Shown: positions 12,116-23,882, numbered from the stretch's first letter. The stretch is 64,000 nucleotides of DNA from Amphiura filiformis (GCF_039555335.1 NC_092628.1:79610713-79674712); one strand, 5' to 3'. The notes: generated from the letters alone by a model not told the origin. Program-made: numbers and translations.

Positions 12116-12401
12116 CATCAGACTGACAAAGTGTTTTACTCACAAACGGGTCTGTGCAAAGACCTGTGAATTATCAGCGCCCCTGAACTGATTTAATGTA
12201 TCTTGCATTCAATTGATGGTTTTTTTAAAACATTTTAAATCGTCTATACGTTGATTCCACCCATGAAAAAAAAATGTATATAGGTTCCTGTACTAATTCT
12301 ATAATAGTCTTGGGCATGTTGAGTTAAGTTGACCTGACACAAAAACCTTAGTATTTCGTCTCAGGAGTTGACAATTGTCAAAACAATCATGCTACTAGTT
12401 A

Positions 12402-12797
12402 AAGCCTTAATGTACGATCTTTTTAAATTTTTAGATTTTTCTTTTTTTCTTCTAAAATGATAATATGCAATCATTATGAAAGTTCCCAATACATTTGGAC
12501 GCTTGAAAAACATTGGGAATTTGCAAAGAAACAACATCATAAACTTCACCTAAGCTAGTTTTGTAGGAGACTACGGTTTGCGATCGTGGCCGACATAAAG
12601 TCATAATCTAAAAATATGACTTTATGTCGGACCAACAGAAAATCGTCCCCGCTTTTTACTACAAATAGGACGAAATTTGACAGTTTGCTCACAGATTTAA
12701 ATTAGAACGTATGTAAGTACTACAAATATGCCAAAAAATCGGTTTTGAAAAAAATAAAGGTAAATTCTGAAAAAAGATCGTACATTATGACTTAAAA
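12402..12797. mobile_element. MITE, ~395 bp, with inner hairpin
   Basis: TTAATGTACGATCTTTTTAA near 12411 is matched inverted by AAAAAAGATCGTACATTATG near 12773. An internal hairpin CGACATAAAGTCATAATC / ATGACTTTATGTCGG sits at 12590-12632. The 62-codon frame inside is not supported. Confidence 0.7.
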
Positions 12798-13771
12798 AAA
12801 CCATTGCTTGATGAGTAAAATAATCATGTCATGTGAGTAAGCTTAGTGGGGATTATGCACTTTCAGTTTCCCACGCGTTTGAACGGGAATTGGATTGCGT
12901 ACTTTTTCGATGTCTAGTGAGCAAATTTCTTCAATATTTTGAGAAAATGATGTCAAATTTTCTATTCTATATTGTTTGGTAATAATAATGTCTTTTGCCA
13001 ATAGTATGTTTAAAGTTGTAATTTTGTGTTTTTGATCGCAAAGATCGGATATTTTCGTTCCCGATTCGAATTCTGAACCCTTCGCAAGAGTGCCGATTTA
13101 GGCAGAACTTTGACGATAATTTTGCCTTTTTGGACACTAAAATGCATTCGATCCTTAATTTTGTTTCAACCGAGTCTTAAATTAGCAAGCACAATAAGGT
13201 TGGTACCACTTTTACATATAGGTATCCCAGGCAAACCTTAATTAACACATTTGCTAGTCAGCCAAATTCGCCTAGAACACAATACATAATTTACATAGAA
13301 ATATAAAAGAACTGGCCTAAGAAGGAAACCTACATAAATATGTTGTTTATACTTCACTTGACCCAAATATATGACTTTTTATGGTGATAAGTCACTCGCA
13401 CATGGAATTTTAGAGGGATTTTGATAGCAGTTCCATTAAAATAGCTTCTATCAACATGAGACTAAGATCTAGAAACACCACCGAAATGCTTTTTTTGGGA
13501 ATTTTGCTAGCTGAATCTTTTTTATGAAAGTCAATCTTTGACAAGATGTAACTTTGCTACGGAAAGTGCTAAAAAAAAAAGGTTTTCAGTTTTGGCTTTC
13601 TTTACTCAAGGGCTTTAATTTGATATATATAAAATGATGCAGTTTGATGGCAAATTTGAATTCACCTGGCATACCTATTATATACATTGATGAAATTTTA
13701 AAGACTTTTTTTCAAGTTTCTAACCGGCGCAAATCGTTAAGTGTGTATTTCCCATTGACATCCAAAATGGC
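12798..13771. other. No gene seen
   Basis: A/T-rich sequence with no supported frame, tRNA or clear repeat. Confidence 0.4.
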
Positions 13772-13876
13772 GTAAGCCAGTCCTTAATATACCTGAGACG
13801 AATATACCTAAATATACCTAGGTATATTCGTCTCAGAATATACATAGGTAGTCATGGCGTATATAGGACTGGCAAG
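13772..13876. repeat. Near-palindrome
   Basis: GACGAATATACCTAAATATA is followed by CCTAGGTATATTCGTC, and the outer GCCAGTCCT / AGGACTGGC words are also inverted, giving a ~100-base cruciform-capable stretch. Probably a small foldback MITE. Confidence 0.6.
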
Positions 13877-14346
13877 CGAGTCTAAGTAAGCTTAAATTTT
13901 TAAAAAGTAAAAAAACCAAAACATTTTTTACATTAAAAAGTTTCAATTGTGCAAACATGAAACAAATTTAACCAAAATATTTTAACTTATAATACAACAA
14001 TACGCAATATGTGTACCTCTGTGTTATTTGCAGGTTTATAAGTAGTCTAAACAAGTAAAATTATATTATTTCCATTCATTCACCAACAAAATTTTCCAAC
14101 AACATCCGGTTTGCTTGTTAATGACAGCCTGTCGGCAATCAAGCCACAATCAAGAACTGTCTTTAAAAAAGACAACGTCACGGATGAAGTGTTTCACTGT
14201 ACCAGCTCAAAAAAAACACCCAAAAACCGGAAAAAGTCGCCAAACATGTTTTTGAGTATAGGCCTATAGGCGGTTAAAGATGATACCCCCCCAAAAAAAA
14301 TTAAATTTTGGAATTCTTAATTTCACGGTAGGCCCTATTTGACTGT

Positions 14347-15236
14347 GAGACTAATTTAGGTGGGGCATAATGGACCCGGGGTAAAACGGACCCACAGGGA
14401 AAAACAGGAGCCAGTGGCAATACTGTCGTCTATGCAAATTATATTGAGGAACACAAGTATGACCACACGAATTTACAACAAAAATTTGATCTGAAACAAT
14501 CCACTGACATCCGAGCAAGATCGAGTCAAAAAATTATTACCCGTCTGATGTAGGATATGCAGATGTTTAATGTGCTGAAATTTTACTTCATTAATATCGG
14601 ATTCCCAAATAACTGTGTACTAAAGTATTTTGTAAACACGAAGGTACTAGCCATGAGCTGCATGGCCTATATGCTACAATGTATTATGCATGCAACCTAT
14701 TTCTAAAAAATCGGGTATGAGGCAAAACGGAACCCTAGGTGTGGGGCATAACGGAACAGGGTTCCGTTTTGCCCCGGGCGTTTTGCCCCACAGATGGGTT
14801 CCGTTTTGCCCCAATTGGACATAACACGTCTTCACTCAAGGAAATGTAGGCGTTATCTAGGGGCCTACTCGAGCTTGGTAAACACTTCGCTGAAACATGG
14901 GCATATAACTAGGCCCGGGAACTAGGCCTGCAGATAGAATTAATGATTAAAAATTAACCACTTACTCCACAGCGATGGGTAGGCCTACTTAATATTTCTT
15001 TCTAATCAAATATTGGTCATATAATAGGCCTACTAGGCCTATAAGAAGTGAACCAGTCACTCCACAGAGATGGTAGGCCCACTTAATATTGTAACTGAAT
15101 ATAGGCCTACATATAACTAGGCCTAGGGCCTACCGATGGAACTAGGGCCTACTGATATAAGTTTACACCCAGGGTGCCGTTTTGCCCCATAGGGGGTTCC
15201 GTTTTGCCCCGATAGTGGGGCAAAACGGATTTTATT
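14347..15236. repeat. Scattered GGTTCCGTTTTGCCCC repeats in both directions
   Basis: The word GGTTCCGTTTTGCCCC or its inverse GGGGCAAAACGGAACC occurs in full or part near 14353-14395, 14717-14812 and 15174-15230, including an inverted pair around 14750-14775. 'taggcctac' words are dense between. It looks like one or more palindromic MITEs. No coding. Confidence 0.55.
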
Positions 15237-15286
15237 TTTGGAAAATATTTCTTCATTTAAAAAAAAAATGAAAAGGGTACCAAAAT

Positions 15287-15344
15287 CTGAATTTTGATGA
15301 TTTTTACGATCGTCCGGATGAGCAATCACTGAATGGGCCTTTAA
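15287..15344. mobile_element. End fragment of TTAA-type MITE
   Basis: CTGAATTTTGATGATTTTTA through GAGCAATCACTGAATGGGCC and a terminal TTTAA match the right end of the element at 42733-43070. Only this end is recognisable. Confidence 0.6.
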
Positions 15345-15477
15345 TATGTACTCCGGGGCACCGTATGAAGTGACGTGTGCCCACCAGCGTACGAAACTAG
15401 GGGTCTATCGGTGTAGAAATTAAAAACAGGGAAAATATGACACAACATCCAATGGGGGAGTAACATAAGACATATAA

Positions 15478-15545
15478 ACAAAGTTAAAAACCCGACGTTT
15501 CGAAAAGACAACACTTTTCTTTCTCAAGGGATAAAATAAGAGACC
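15478..15545. mobile_element. Possible Penelope-type terminal scrap
   Basis: GACGTTTCGAAAAGACAACA and TTTCTTTCTCAAGGG resemble the 'gtttcga...ctttctca' segment in the terminal repeats of the Penelope-like element at 49108-52913. No coding part is attached. Confidence 0.35.
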
Positions 15546-15734
15546 TGCTCTCAGTATAGTGGAGACCAGCTCAGTGTAGAAATTGTCAGAAAAAGGGTGG
15601 TAGGCCTACTTTCGGTGTTGGCAATGTCAAAAATGGGGTGATTTTGTATGGGAGCACCCAAAATTTTACATCATTGGCCCCCGGGTAACCGTATAGGCCT
15701 ACTTTCAAAGTGGACTTTCAAATCATAGATGTGC

Positions 15735-18099
15735 TAACACAGCCAGCTAGTATAGTTCACCCAAAAGCCGTGCATTTAAGACAAAATTTGACATTTTACA
15801 TGAATCTGTAATTTATTTACTGACAGTATATGGTCAATTCCGGCGAAAGCGGGACAAAATTCTCTCTATGTTAACTTTCCACTTTAAAATGTCATTAATA
15901 AAGGAAATCACGTAATTAATGGAGCATATCATGTCACGTCCAATGTGCTCTCTTTGTGCATATAGGCCTTTACTAGCAAGTCATACCAGGGGACAAGTTA
16001 TGATAGCTTAAATGAATTGGCGTTACCCACGAATTCAAAGATAAAGCACCATATATGTCATTGAATGTCCTTCAATCAAAATGAAATTATTACCGTTAGA
16101 AAGACGTTTGCATGATCTCTCATCATATGTAAAACGATTGAATTCCACCAAAGTTTGTGGACTCTAGAGGCCATTAAGTCAATTTGGCTAATAATTTTGT
16201 TACCCGCGTATCAAAAATAAAATGATCGTTTTGAAAAATGTTAAGCAAATATGCCATAAATGACTATATCATGAAACGAAGTTTCGTTCTATAATTCTGA
16301 GGTCCAAGTGATTATTTTATGCAAAGACGTTTTACCCATAAAATTCCATAAAATCAAATTTGACGTTACCCACGTATCAATTGTTACCCACGAGTCCAGC
16401 AAATATAATTGCCATAACTTAAATTAACATTTAATGACTTTGGACACTGAATTTAGTTTGACAAGCACTTAAAATTGTAAATCGCAAAAATACGTTCACC
16501 GCTTTAAAAAAGAATCTACGACGGTTTAAACTTTTGTTACCCACGAATCCCAAATAGATGCTAACCTTGAAAAATAAGGAGATTGTTTATTTTAAGTTTA
16601 AATCAGCACATATTCAAGCCATGGGTATGCTATAATTTTGACAGTACTTACAGTTTATACACCTAAGAAACGCAAACCCCAAACGGTACTATAGTACTTA
16701 TAGCTTTACCCACGAATTCGGCGTTACCCACGAATCCAAGGATTTACTCGTAAATTATATGTTTCTTATGCATCTTAACATTTTGAAAACATGCGAAATA
16801 GGTTCCAAAACAGTCCTGTTTAATAGCGTCCTCTTGAAGGTATACTGAAGCTGTATCATGAAGTTTTGATTGATTATCCTAAAATACCATTTTTTGGGTA
16901 AATGCAATTGGTTAGAGAAACGGGAATCATTGAAACACAATGGAGGAATAACCGCATGGTATTTTCCAACCTTCTGTAATATTTTCTATTTTGCCGCTTA
17001 CCAGTACATACCTTCAAATATGTGTTACCCACGAACATTTTGGTTACCCACGAATCCCTACTTAAATTATAGTTAACAATGTATTGATATTGTTTTAGTT
17101 CATAGGAACTGTCAAACACGAGTTAATAGAATATTGCTGCATGAAAATATGGAATGATTTTACTAAAATAATAATATAAAACTGTTTGCTCTGTCTATTT
17201 GAATTTGGCAACTTCATTATTCTCAAAATTTTATACCCAAAATGCCATAATGATCCATTCTAAATATTCCATGTAGTCTGTATTTTGATTAAAATTCATT
17301 TTAGTGCCATTGCAGCCTGAATTATTGACATACGGAAAAGTATTTTTATTTTTATTAAAAATAAATAATAGGAATTGCTATTTTCCAGACGCTGTTACCC
17401 ACGAATCCATCCGAGATCCTCATCCTGCGACGAGATACAAAATCTAACTTTATATTTATATGAATCATTTATTCTAATCTTTCGAAATAATACAGTAATG
17501 TTAAATGACAGCCACTTTGGAAAGAGTTTGAAGAATTGACACAATCTTAACTGTACACCTGGTTCTTTCTTAAAATTTGTAATAACCAAAATATTTCTTT
17601 GTAGATATATGTAATAAAATTATATTTTACGTTCAAAGTCTTCACCGATTTCTAGTGTATATGAGTCAGACATAAAATATTGAAAGATATTAAAGAAAGT
17701 GACATTTTATGGCGTACAACAGGTGAAAAATGCTTGAATTCGTGGGTAACATGCATATGCGCATTTAACACTTTATTTGGTCTAGCAAGAAAAGTTATTT
17801 TTCAATCCGATGGCACTTCCACCTGATGATTCACTAGACATGATCGTCTCATTTGATAAGTCTAGAATTGAAAAGGAAAACATTTTCAAAATGGCCCCCA
17901 GAGAGAATTTTGGCCCGCTTTGGCTGGAATTGACCATATATATAGCTATAGGCCTACTTGTTTTTGAATGGGGCTTCAACTTTGTCAATTCAAAAACACC
18001 AAATGACAATCTGAATGACTTATTCTTCACTTTTAAGCAATTTATAAACAATTTAAATTTTTTTACACTTGCGCTGGGATCCACTGAATGGGTCTTTAA
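15735..18099. mobile_element. TTAA-type MITE split by a later 2.1-kb element
   Basis: Bases 15735-15826 and 17941-18099 match, in inverse order, successive parts of the element at 42733-43070 (GCCGTGCATTTAAGACAAAA; then AATGGGGCTTCAACTTTG and GCGCTGGGATCCACTGAATG ending TTTAA). The two parts are separated by the element at 15827-17940. A TTAA border is typical of piggyBac or Kolobok-like insertions; I cannot choose between them. Frames at 17782-18115 are chance readings of this element. Confidence 0.65.
15827..17940. mobile_element. 2.1-kb non-autonomous DNA element with repeated 15-mer
   Basis: The left end TATATGGTCAATTCCGGCGA and the right end, whose inverse is TATATGGTCAATTCCAGCCA, form ~40-base terminal inverted repeats running into AAATTCTCTCT. 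TA or TATA is duplicated at the borders. Inside, GTTACCCACGAATCC or close variants occur about 11 times: near 16022, 16199, 16365, 16383, 16536, 16705, 16723, 17024, 17043, 17394 and, inverted, 17736. No frame over 85 codons is seen, so a transposase must come from elsewhere. Confidence 0.8.
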
Positions 18100-19310
18100 A
18101 AAGAGGTTCATTTAATCAATAATTAACAGTTGAACTATGATATTATCCTGAGACCATAATACCTAAACCATAGATCTTTACACAGCTCAGTAGGATAATC
18201 CCTATTCAATCCTGCTAAGGCAGGAAACTATTAACTAATTGGCCTGCCCATGCATTAGGCCTACTCAGAATAGCAAATTAGCAAGAATATCAATGTATCA
18301 TTTACCAAATTATCCATATCTTGAAAAGTACTGAAAATGTGACTTGTTCCTGGTTTTGTCAGACTGCGGGTCACAATTTTGCATTGATCATCGCGTATTT
18401 GTGGTGGGTGGGGTGGGGATTAGGCCGTGACCCCCGGGGTAAAAGCAGGGGGCGGCAATAATGAAGGAGCGGTGGTAGAGGAAGGGACAACAAGATGAAT
18501 GGTTAAAGAAATACATTTGTAAGCCACGAGTCATTGCATTTACAATATATCTACATGATATAACAAAACAGGTGAAATAGTAACTTTTTGAACAATTTTG
18601 GCCATTGCTCATTAAAATGAAGCTAGTATATTTATGGACAATATAAGTGTGCTCTTTGATTTAATGACATACAATTTGAAAAATAAGGAACACTTGAGGT
18701 TTTGACTATTAAAACCTACATTTTGGTCAAAAATTGTGCTGGGATAGGTCGTTTTTAACAGATATACGGTACCATATTCGCCTTGCTATAAACATTGCGT
18801 TATCTGTCGACATAATGAAAAAAAGTGACCTAATGAAAAAAAGTGTTTTTAGGGGGTAGTGTTAGTTTTCGTTCAATAAGTCTGTGATTGGATGAAGGGA
18901 ACACTTGAGGTTTTGACAAATACCAATCACATATGCCTATTTTCCACTAGATCTCACACAGCTCTTATGATGCTATGTAGTGTAAACACAGATTGGAAAT
19001 ATCTGTATGCTTTTGTTCGGGCCTATAGTATATCATTTCTTTGCTTTTTTACGGGGTCACTGCGGTCTCTTTTCTTTGCCTTTTTTACGTGTCCTTAAGG
19101 TCTCCTTTCTTTGCTCTTTACGTCGAACTGAAGGAAACAAAAGAGAGAAGCGCCAGGCCCGTAAAATGCAAAGAAAAGAGACATGTATCCACATTCACTA
19201 AATCACAGTATCTTCCTATCCCCCACCACGGAAGAGGAAGTGATAGATATTTCTTCATATCTCAATCACCAGTTGTGGCGTCGACGGTATAAGTTCAAAC
19301 CTCGTCAAAC
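18100..19310. other. No gene seen
   Basis: Contains the phrase AACACTTGAGGTTTTGAC twice in imperfect form (about 18689 and 18900) and an inverted Ct/Ga-rich pair (about 19070 and 19165-19185) that could form a hairpin. The 60-100 codon frames have no domain. Confidence 0.4.
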
Positions 19311-19314
19311 AAAT

Positions 19315-19925
19315 CATGCCTAAAATTGTCGGTCCTATTGTTCATATTGTCAATAACCCCATATCCACTGACATTGTTCCATCAAATTTTAAAACGGCCA
19401 AAGTAATCCCTATTTTAAACCCGCCCGGCGACAAATATTTATTTAATAACTACAGGCCAATCTCCATTCTTACCAGCGTTGTCAAAAATTCTTGAGAAAT
19501 TAATTTACAAACAGGTCACCTTTTAACGTTTACAAAAGGATCATTAACTTTGTCGCGAAACATAATATTCTTACTAGTGACCAATTTGGTTTTTGGCCAA
19601 AATTTCAACCTATATGGCCATTAATAAATTATATGATAAAATTCTCACATCCCTCGACAAAAAGCTTTGCACGGTAGGAATTTTCTTAGACTTAAGCAAA
19701 GCATTCGACACGTTAAATCACCAAATTCTCATTAACAATCTTAAAAATTATGGTATTAGGGAATTGCAAATTACCTGAATGACAGGAAGCAGTTTGTGGT
19801 TTTTAATCAGCATACTTCCACCTTACCAATTAAGTGCGGTGTTCCCCAAGGTTCGATCTTAGGCCCCCTACTCTTTTTATGTATATTAATGACCTTCCAA
19901 AATGCGCTTCAAATCTCCTTTTATT
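19315..19925 (+). mobile_element. LINE reverse-transcriptase fragment (Jockey/CR1-like)
   Basis: Successive frames carry KVIPILNPPGDKY and NNYRPISIL, then (19593-19778) [18 protein letters not shown] and [10 protein letters not shown], then CGV and YINDLPK words. These are reverse-transcriptase blocks in correct order. At least two frame changes and stops show decay. The fragment ends at or before ~19925, where a different LINE begins. Confidence 0.85.
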
Positions 19926-19929
19926 ATTA

Positions 19930-21365
19930 ATTCTTCTCTCTGGCAAGGGAAAGTACACTGTCAGTGGAAGGAAGCTAATGTAGTGCATGCCTATTCCAAG
20001 GCACCACCCCTTCCATTGACAAACTTAGGCCAATTTCTCTTACAGCTGGTCTTGCCAAGGTTGCTGAAGGTCGTGTAGCCAAATGGGTCCTTGATGCTAT
20101 TCAGCCCTACATTGATCACCGGCAATATGGTAATCAGAAAGGAATGTCAACCACCCACTGTCTCATTGATGTTTACCATCATATGGTTTCTGGAGCTGAA
20201 ATTAAAGGCTGGTAATGTTAGCACTCTTGTCCTTACGGACTATACCAAAGCCTTCGACATGATAGATCACATAATTGCTGTCATCAATTTGTTGAAGATG
20301 GGTGTCTCCCCTGCAATTGTGGAGTGGGTGATTGACTTCCTTTCCTCCCGTAAGGAAAGGGTTAAATACAAGCAAACCTTTTCTGAATGGGTTACTCTCT
20401 CTGGAGGTGTTCGACAAGTTACCAACATGGGACCTGTTACCTTTCTTGCCACGATCAACTATGCGCCATGGTCTGGGCTGACAAAAACAATTCCTATCTC
20501 CATACACTTTTTTAATGCAGAAGAAAATTATCAGAACATGTACCTTTTCAGTTTGGCTCGCCCACACCAACCCTTATTCAAGTCTCTCCGGATGCTTAAA
20601 ATCCAAGACCTTTACATTTTCCAAACTGCCCAATTTATCTTCAACTACCTTCATGACCAAATGCCATCTCATACTACTGACCCTGACTATTTTATAACCA
20701 ATAAGGGCTGTGCAATAATTATAGAGCCCCCGGGGGTAAAAAATTTCAAACGGCTCGCCAAAAATCGCTTGCCCCCCTCTCGGCCTGCCAAAAATTGCTT
20801 GCCCCCCCTCTCGGCCCGCCAAAAATTCTTTGCCCCCCCTTTGCATGCCAAATTTTTGGGATCCCAATTTACAAACCTTAAATGGTCTATATACCTGTTG
20901 CGAGCGCAGCGAGCAGGAAAATTTGCATATTTAAGCGTTTCCGTACTGTTTTCCTAAGCCTTTTAGAGCGTTTTATTAAAAAGGCGCCCCATGAATGTGT
21001 GCCAAAAATCGCTTGCCCCCCTCTCAGCTTGCCAAAATTGCTTGCCCCCCCTTTGGCTCGCCAAAAATTTCTTGCCCCCCAATTTTACCCTCCCCAGGGC
21101 TCATAATTATTGCACAGCCCCTAAAGACATCCACACCCATGACGCCCCTTTTTCGAATGACCTTCATGTTAGCCTTACCAATTCCAGGCTGGCTGAAAAT
21201 ACTCTTCGGATTCAGGGTGCCCTGCTCTGGAACTCCTTCGATCAATCCTTGAAACAGTCTCCAACATTGGCTATCTTCAAACATAGACTTAATAGTACAG
21301 GGCGCTATGGGTTTGGGATGTTCTATTGCTATATTAGTGGAACCAATGTTTTTTGGCATCCTTAA
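19930..21365 (+). mobile_element. Second LINE fragment, RT to C-terminus, split by a MITE
   Basis: The first part carries DKLRPISLTAGLAKVAEGR and later, in frame 20091-20957, LTDYTKAFDMIDH and VEWVIDFLSSRKERVKY. A C-terminal LINE block (SLRMLKIQDLYIFQTAQF, NYLHDQMP) runs to ~20700 and resumes after the MITE with HTHDAPFSNDLHVSLTNSR and QGALLWNSFDQSLKQSP (21124-21310). The two halves may be separate LINEs joined by deletion, since the RT block is followed too soon by the C-terminus. The YxDD region is absent. Confidence 0.8.
20703..21122. mobile_element. G/C-homopolymer foldback MITE (family B), copy 1
   Basis: The ends AGGGCTGTGCAATAATTAT and ATAATTATTGCACAGCCCCT are inverted. The interior repeats 'gccaaaaatcgcttgcccccc' type words with C runs, plus the shared core AAGCGTTTCCGTACTGTTTT. 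TAA at both borders suggests a 3-base target duplication. It sits inside the LINE C-terminal region, so it is younger than that LINE copy. Confidence 0.85.
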
Positions 21366-21388
21366 ACCGGAAAGGATACAAATTTGAC

Positions 21389-22918
21389 GAGAGAATAATT
21401 TCAATTTATTCAACCAGATTAATTCAAAACATACCTTGGAGCAACCAACGTTGCGGTCAATTCCACTGACCTTCAGCTGTGTTGTGATGTTAAACACCTT
21501 GAGTCCCGATGACGTCACCCTGTGACGTCATTTGGCGAGGTAGAGTTCTGATGGTTCTGTCCCAGGTGTGTGAGAGGTTGTTTCTGAGTCCTCCACCACG
21601 GTTGAGGGATGGCTGTTCTGCTCGCACCCAGATGGCTTCTTTAAGTCCACCTCGTGTTTGCTTTTAGGTGCCGTGTGTAAAACCGCTGATTCTGCAGGAC
21701 CCGAACTAGAGCGTTGATGTTGCTGTAGCCGTTTCTTAAGATGTTTCTCGGCGCCAGTGTTGTAGTCGAGACCGGCCTATCCGAGACCAAGTCCGAGACC
21801 AGGCAGTCCGAGACCGAGACCAAGACCGAGACCGGCTGGTCCGAGACCGAGACCAAGACCGAGACCGACAGGTCCGAGACCAAGACCGAGACCGAGACCA
21901 GGCTTGAAAAATGAACAGTGGTGCCGGAAGCATTAAAATTTATGGGGGTCAGCTTTATTGAGACTTTTTTTGTGCGCGCGAAACGCAAAGAAATAAATAT
22001 ATGTGCCCAAAAGCCGAAAAAAATACACTTATAGAGCTTTATGATCCGCCTTTGATCTTTATATGATCCATGTTGCAAGTTTTGTTTAGCGTTATCCACT
22101 ATGAATGGAATTTGAAAAAAAAAGATCCTCGGAAAGTAAGAATGAGAATGAGAATGTTATAATTGGAGATTTAGTCAATCTTTAATGATTCAATTTATGA
22201 AAACTGTTTGAGCAGAATTATGGGCTGCTAAATGACCAGAATGGTGCTATTTTACTGGTCTCGAAGCCGGTCTCGAACCGAGACCTCGAGACCAAGAGGG
22301 CCGAGACCGAGACCAAGACCAACAGGTCCGAGACCGAGACAGAGACAGAGACCAGCTAAGCTATGGAAAAGAGTCTTTACCACACCGAGTTTCTGGATTA
22401 GCGGATGGTCTGAGCCTGGGGGGGGTGAACCCATACTGCAACCATGCGATTGTTTGTAAAATTGACCGCCATAGCTAATAGGTGTTGAAGCAAATCACAC
22501 AACTGATCAGGAGACAAGTCAGTACGTTCGTGCAAGCTCGTACCTTGTCTCAACACTTCGCGTATCGCTTTCACCGCATCAATCGGGGGGATACTGGCGA
22601 AAAGTGCCGTAACATCAAATGACGTGATGGTCTCATCAGGTTCCAGAGAAAAGTCACGAATCTTATCAGCGAAGTCTTTGGAATTCAGGATATGGTGCTC
22701 TGATTGACCGACTAACGGCCCTAGGATCCTGGCTAATAACTTTGTGATGTCGTAGGTAACAGCACCGATGCTGCTCACGATGGGCCGTAAAGGGACATTA
22801 TAGCTTTGTGCACCTTTCGAAGACCATCGGAAGGTCAGTGGTACTGACCGTAAACGTTGGTTGCTCCAAGGTATGTTTTGGATTAATCTGGTTGAATAGA
22901 TTGAAATTATTCTCTCAT
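21389..22918 (-). mobile_element. Penelope-like element, internally deleted, inverted ends
   Basis: Bases 21389-21453 and 22854-22918 are inverted copies (GAGAGAATAATTTCAAT... TTGGAGCAACCAACG). Between them, on the minus strand, 22398-22778 and the bases before it show Penelope-type reverse-transcriptase words (PLRPIVSSIGAVTYDI, ILGPLVGQSEHHI, SFDVTALFASIPP). The 21470-21700 part shows the family's C-terminal area (NGYSNINALVRVL, RAEQPSLNRGGG, NNLSHTWDRTIRTL). The palm region with the catalytic Asp pair is gone, so it cannot make its own enzyme. An unrelated GAGACC-rich element sits inside. Confidence 0.8.
21775..22358. repeat. Element flanked by two GAGACC arrays
   Basis: GAGACC / AAGACC / CCGAGACC hexamer arrays fill 21775-21903 and 22256-22358, in the same direction, around ~350 bases of unique sequence. 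The apparent proteins rich in Val-Ser or Arg-Pro over these arrays are only readings of the hexamer. It lies within the Penelope-like remnant, probably a later insertion. Confidence 0.75.
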
Positions 22919-22984
22919 TGCATGATTCCCAGATGATTGAGAGTATTCACAATAAAAATTTGATCGGTTCCATTTTTTTCTATG

Positions 22985-23570
22985 TGAGGGGTCGAAGGTC
23001 ACGGTGGGGCCAAAACTCAAAAACAGCTCCATCATGTTGTTATGTATCTCAAATTATTCCTCTCATTACAGGGAATAAAAAAGTAAATTTTCATATTTTT
23101 CCACAGTGCTTTGTTCAGGAGTTATAAGGTCGAATAGGTCAAATGTCAAAACTGTCATACACAGAGGTCAAAATTTAAAAACGGTCTGATTTCATCGAAA
23201 ACGGTGTCAAATTACTCCCCTTAACATAAGAAATCTCACACATAATACTTAATTTACAATTTTGGTGCAATTTGTATTGTCCGTTCCCCCTTCAGAGTTA
23301 ATGCAGCCAAAGTTGAATAGAAATACCTTTTGGCACGATTCCGAGGTTAAACATTTCTCAAACAAATTATTTTCCTATTTAGTTTGTCAAGAGGAGTAAT
23401 TTGAGACAAATCACGATTGAATCGGTGCATTTTGAAAATTTGGCCTCTATGCATGATATTTGATATAATGACCTAATTTACTCTATAACTCCTGAACTAA
23501 GCTCCCTAGTGTAATATGACAATTCCTAGCAATGAGAGGAATAATTTGAGATATATTATAATATAAAAAA
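22985..23570. mobile_element. Foldback MITE
   Basis: TATCTCAAATTATTCCTCTC (about 23044) and GAGGAATAATTTGAGATA (about 23536) are inverted, as are GTTCAGGAGTTATAAGG (about 23111) and TATAACTCCTGAAC (about 23482). The inversion extends through most of the segment. Confidence 0.7.
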
Positions 23571-23882
23571 AAAATAAATGTAGACATTTATATAGCGCTT
23601 TATGCCGTAAACAGCCTCTAAGCGCTTTTACATTTATTCCGCCGTCATTAGAATATGTCGGAACCACGTTTGCAGCCTACAAGTGGCGCAGGGTCCATCA
23701 GTACAACGACTGTGACTACCCCTAACAGCTTCCCATTGCACCTGGGTGGGGTGAGGCAAGCGAGGCAAAGCGCCTTGCCCAAGGGCGCAACACGGTGGTG
23801 GGACGGGGAATCGAACCCACGCACGTCGAGCAAGCTCTCAGATTATGAGTCCAAGGCCGTAACCACTGAGCCACCGTGCCCT
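23571..23882 (-). mobile_element. tRNA-derived SINE
   Basis: Read on the minus strand it starts GGGCACGGTGGCTCAGTGGT (A-box-like), has the B-box GGTTCGATTCC, a central body, and ends AAAGCGCTATATAAATG followed by an A-rich tail, the 3' end used by L2/CR1-mobilised SINEs. 'taatat' at both sides may be the target duplication. About 310 bases. Confidence 0.85.

Noticed and set aside
16022-17750. CRISPR-like reading of the GTTACCCACGAATCC copies
   Set aside because: Spacing ranges from under 20 to over 300 bases and one copy is inverted; they lie within a DNA element with terminal repeats.
17782-18115. Overlapping ~100-codon frames on both strands
   Set aside because: They sit across the ends of two nested MITEs, and equivalent text elsewhere has no matching frame.
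21641-22434. Val-Ser- and Arg-Pro-rich frames
   Set aside because: Direct readings of GAGACC hexamer arrays and of Penelope-like remnants.
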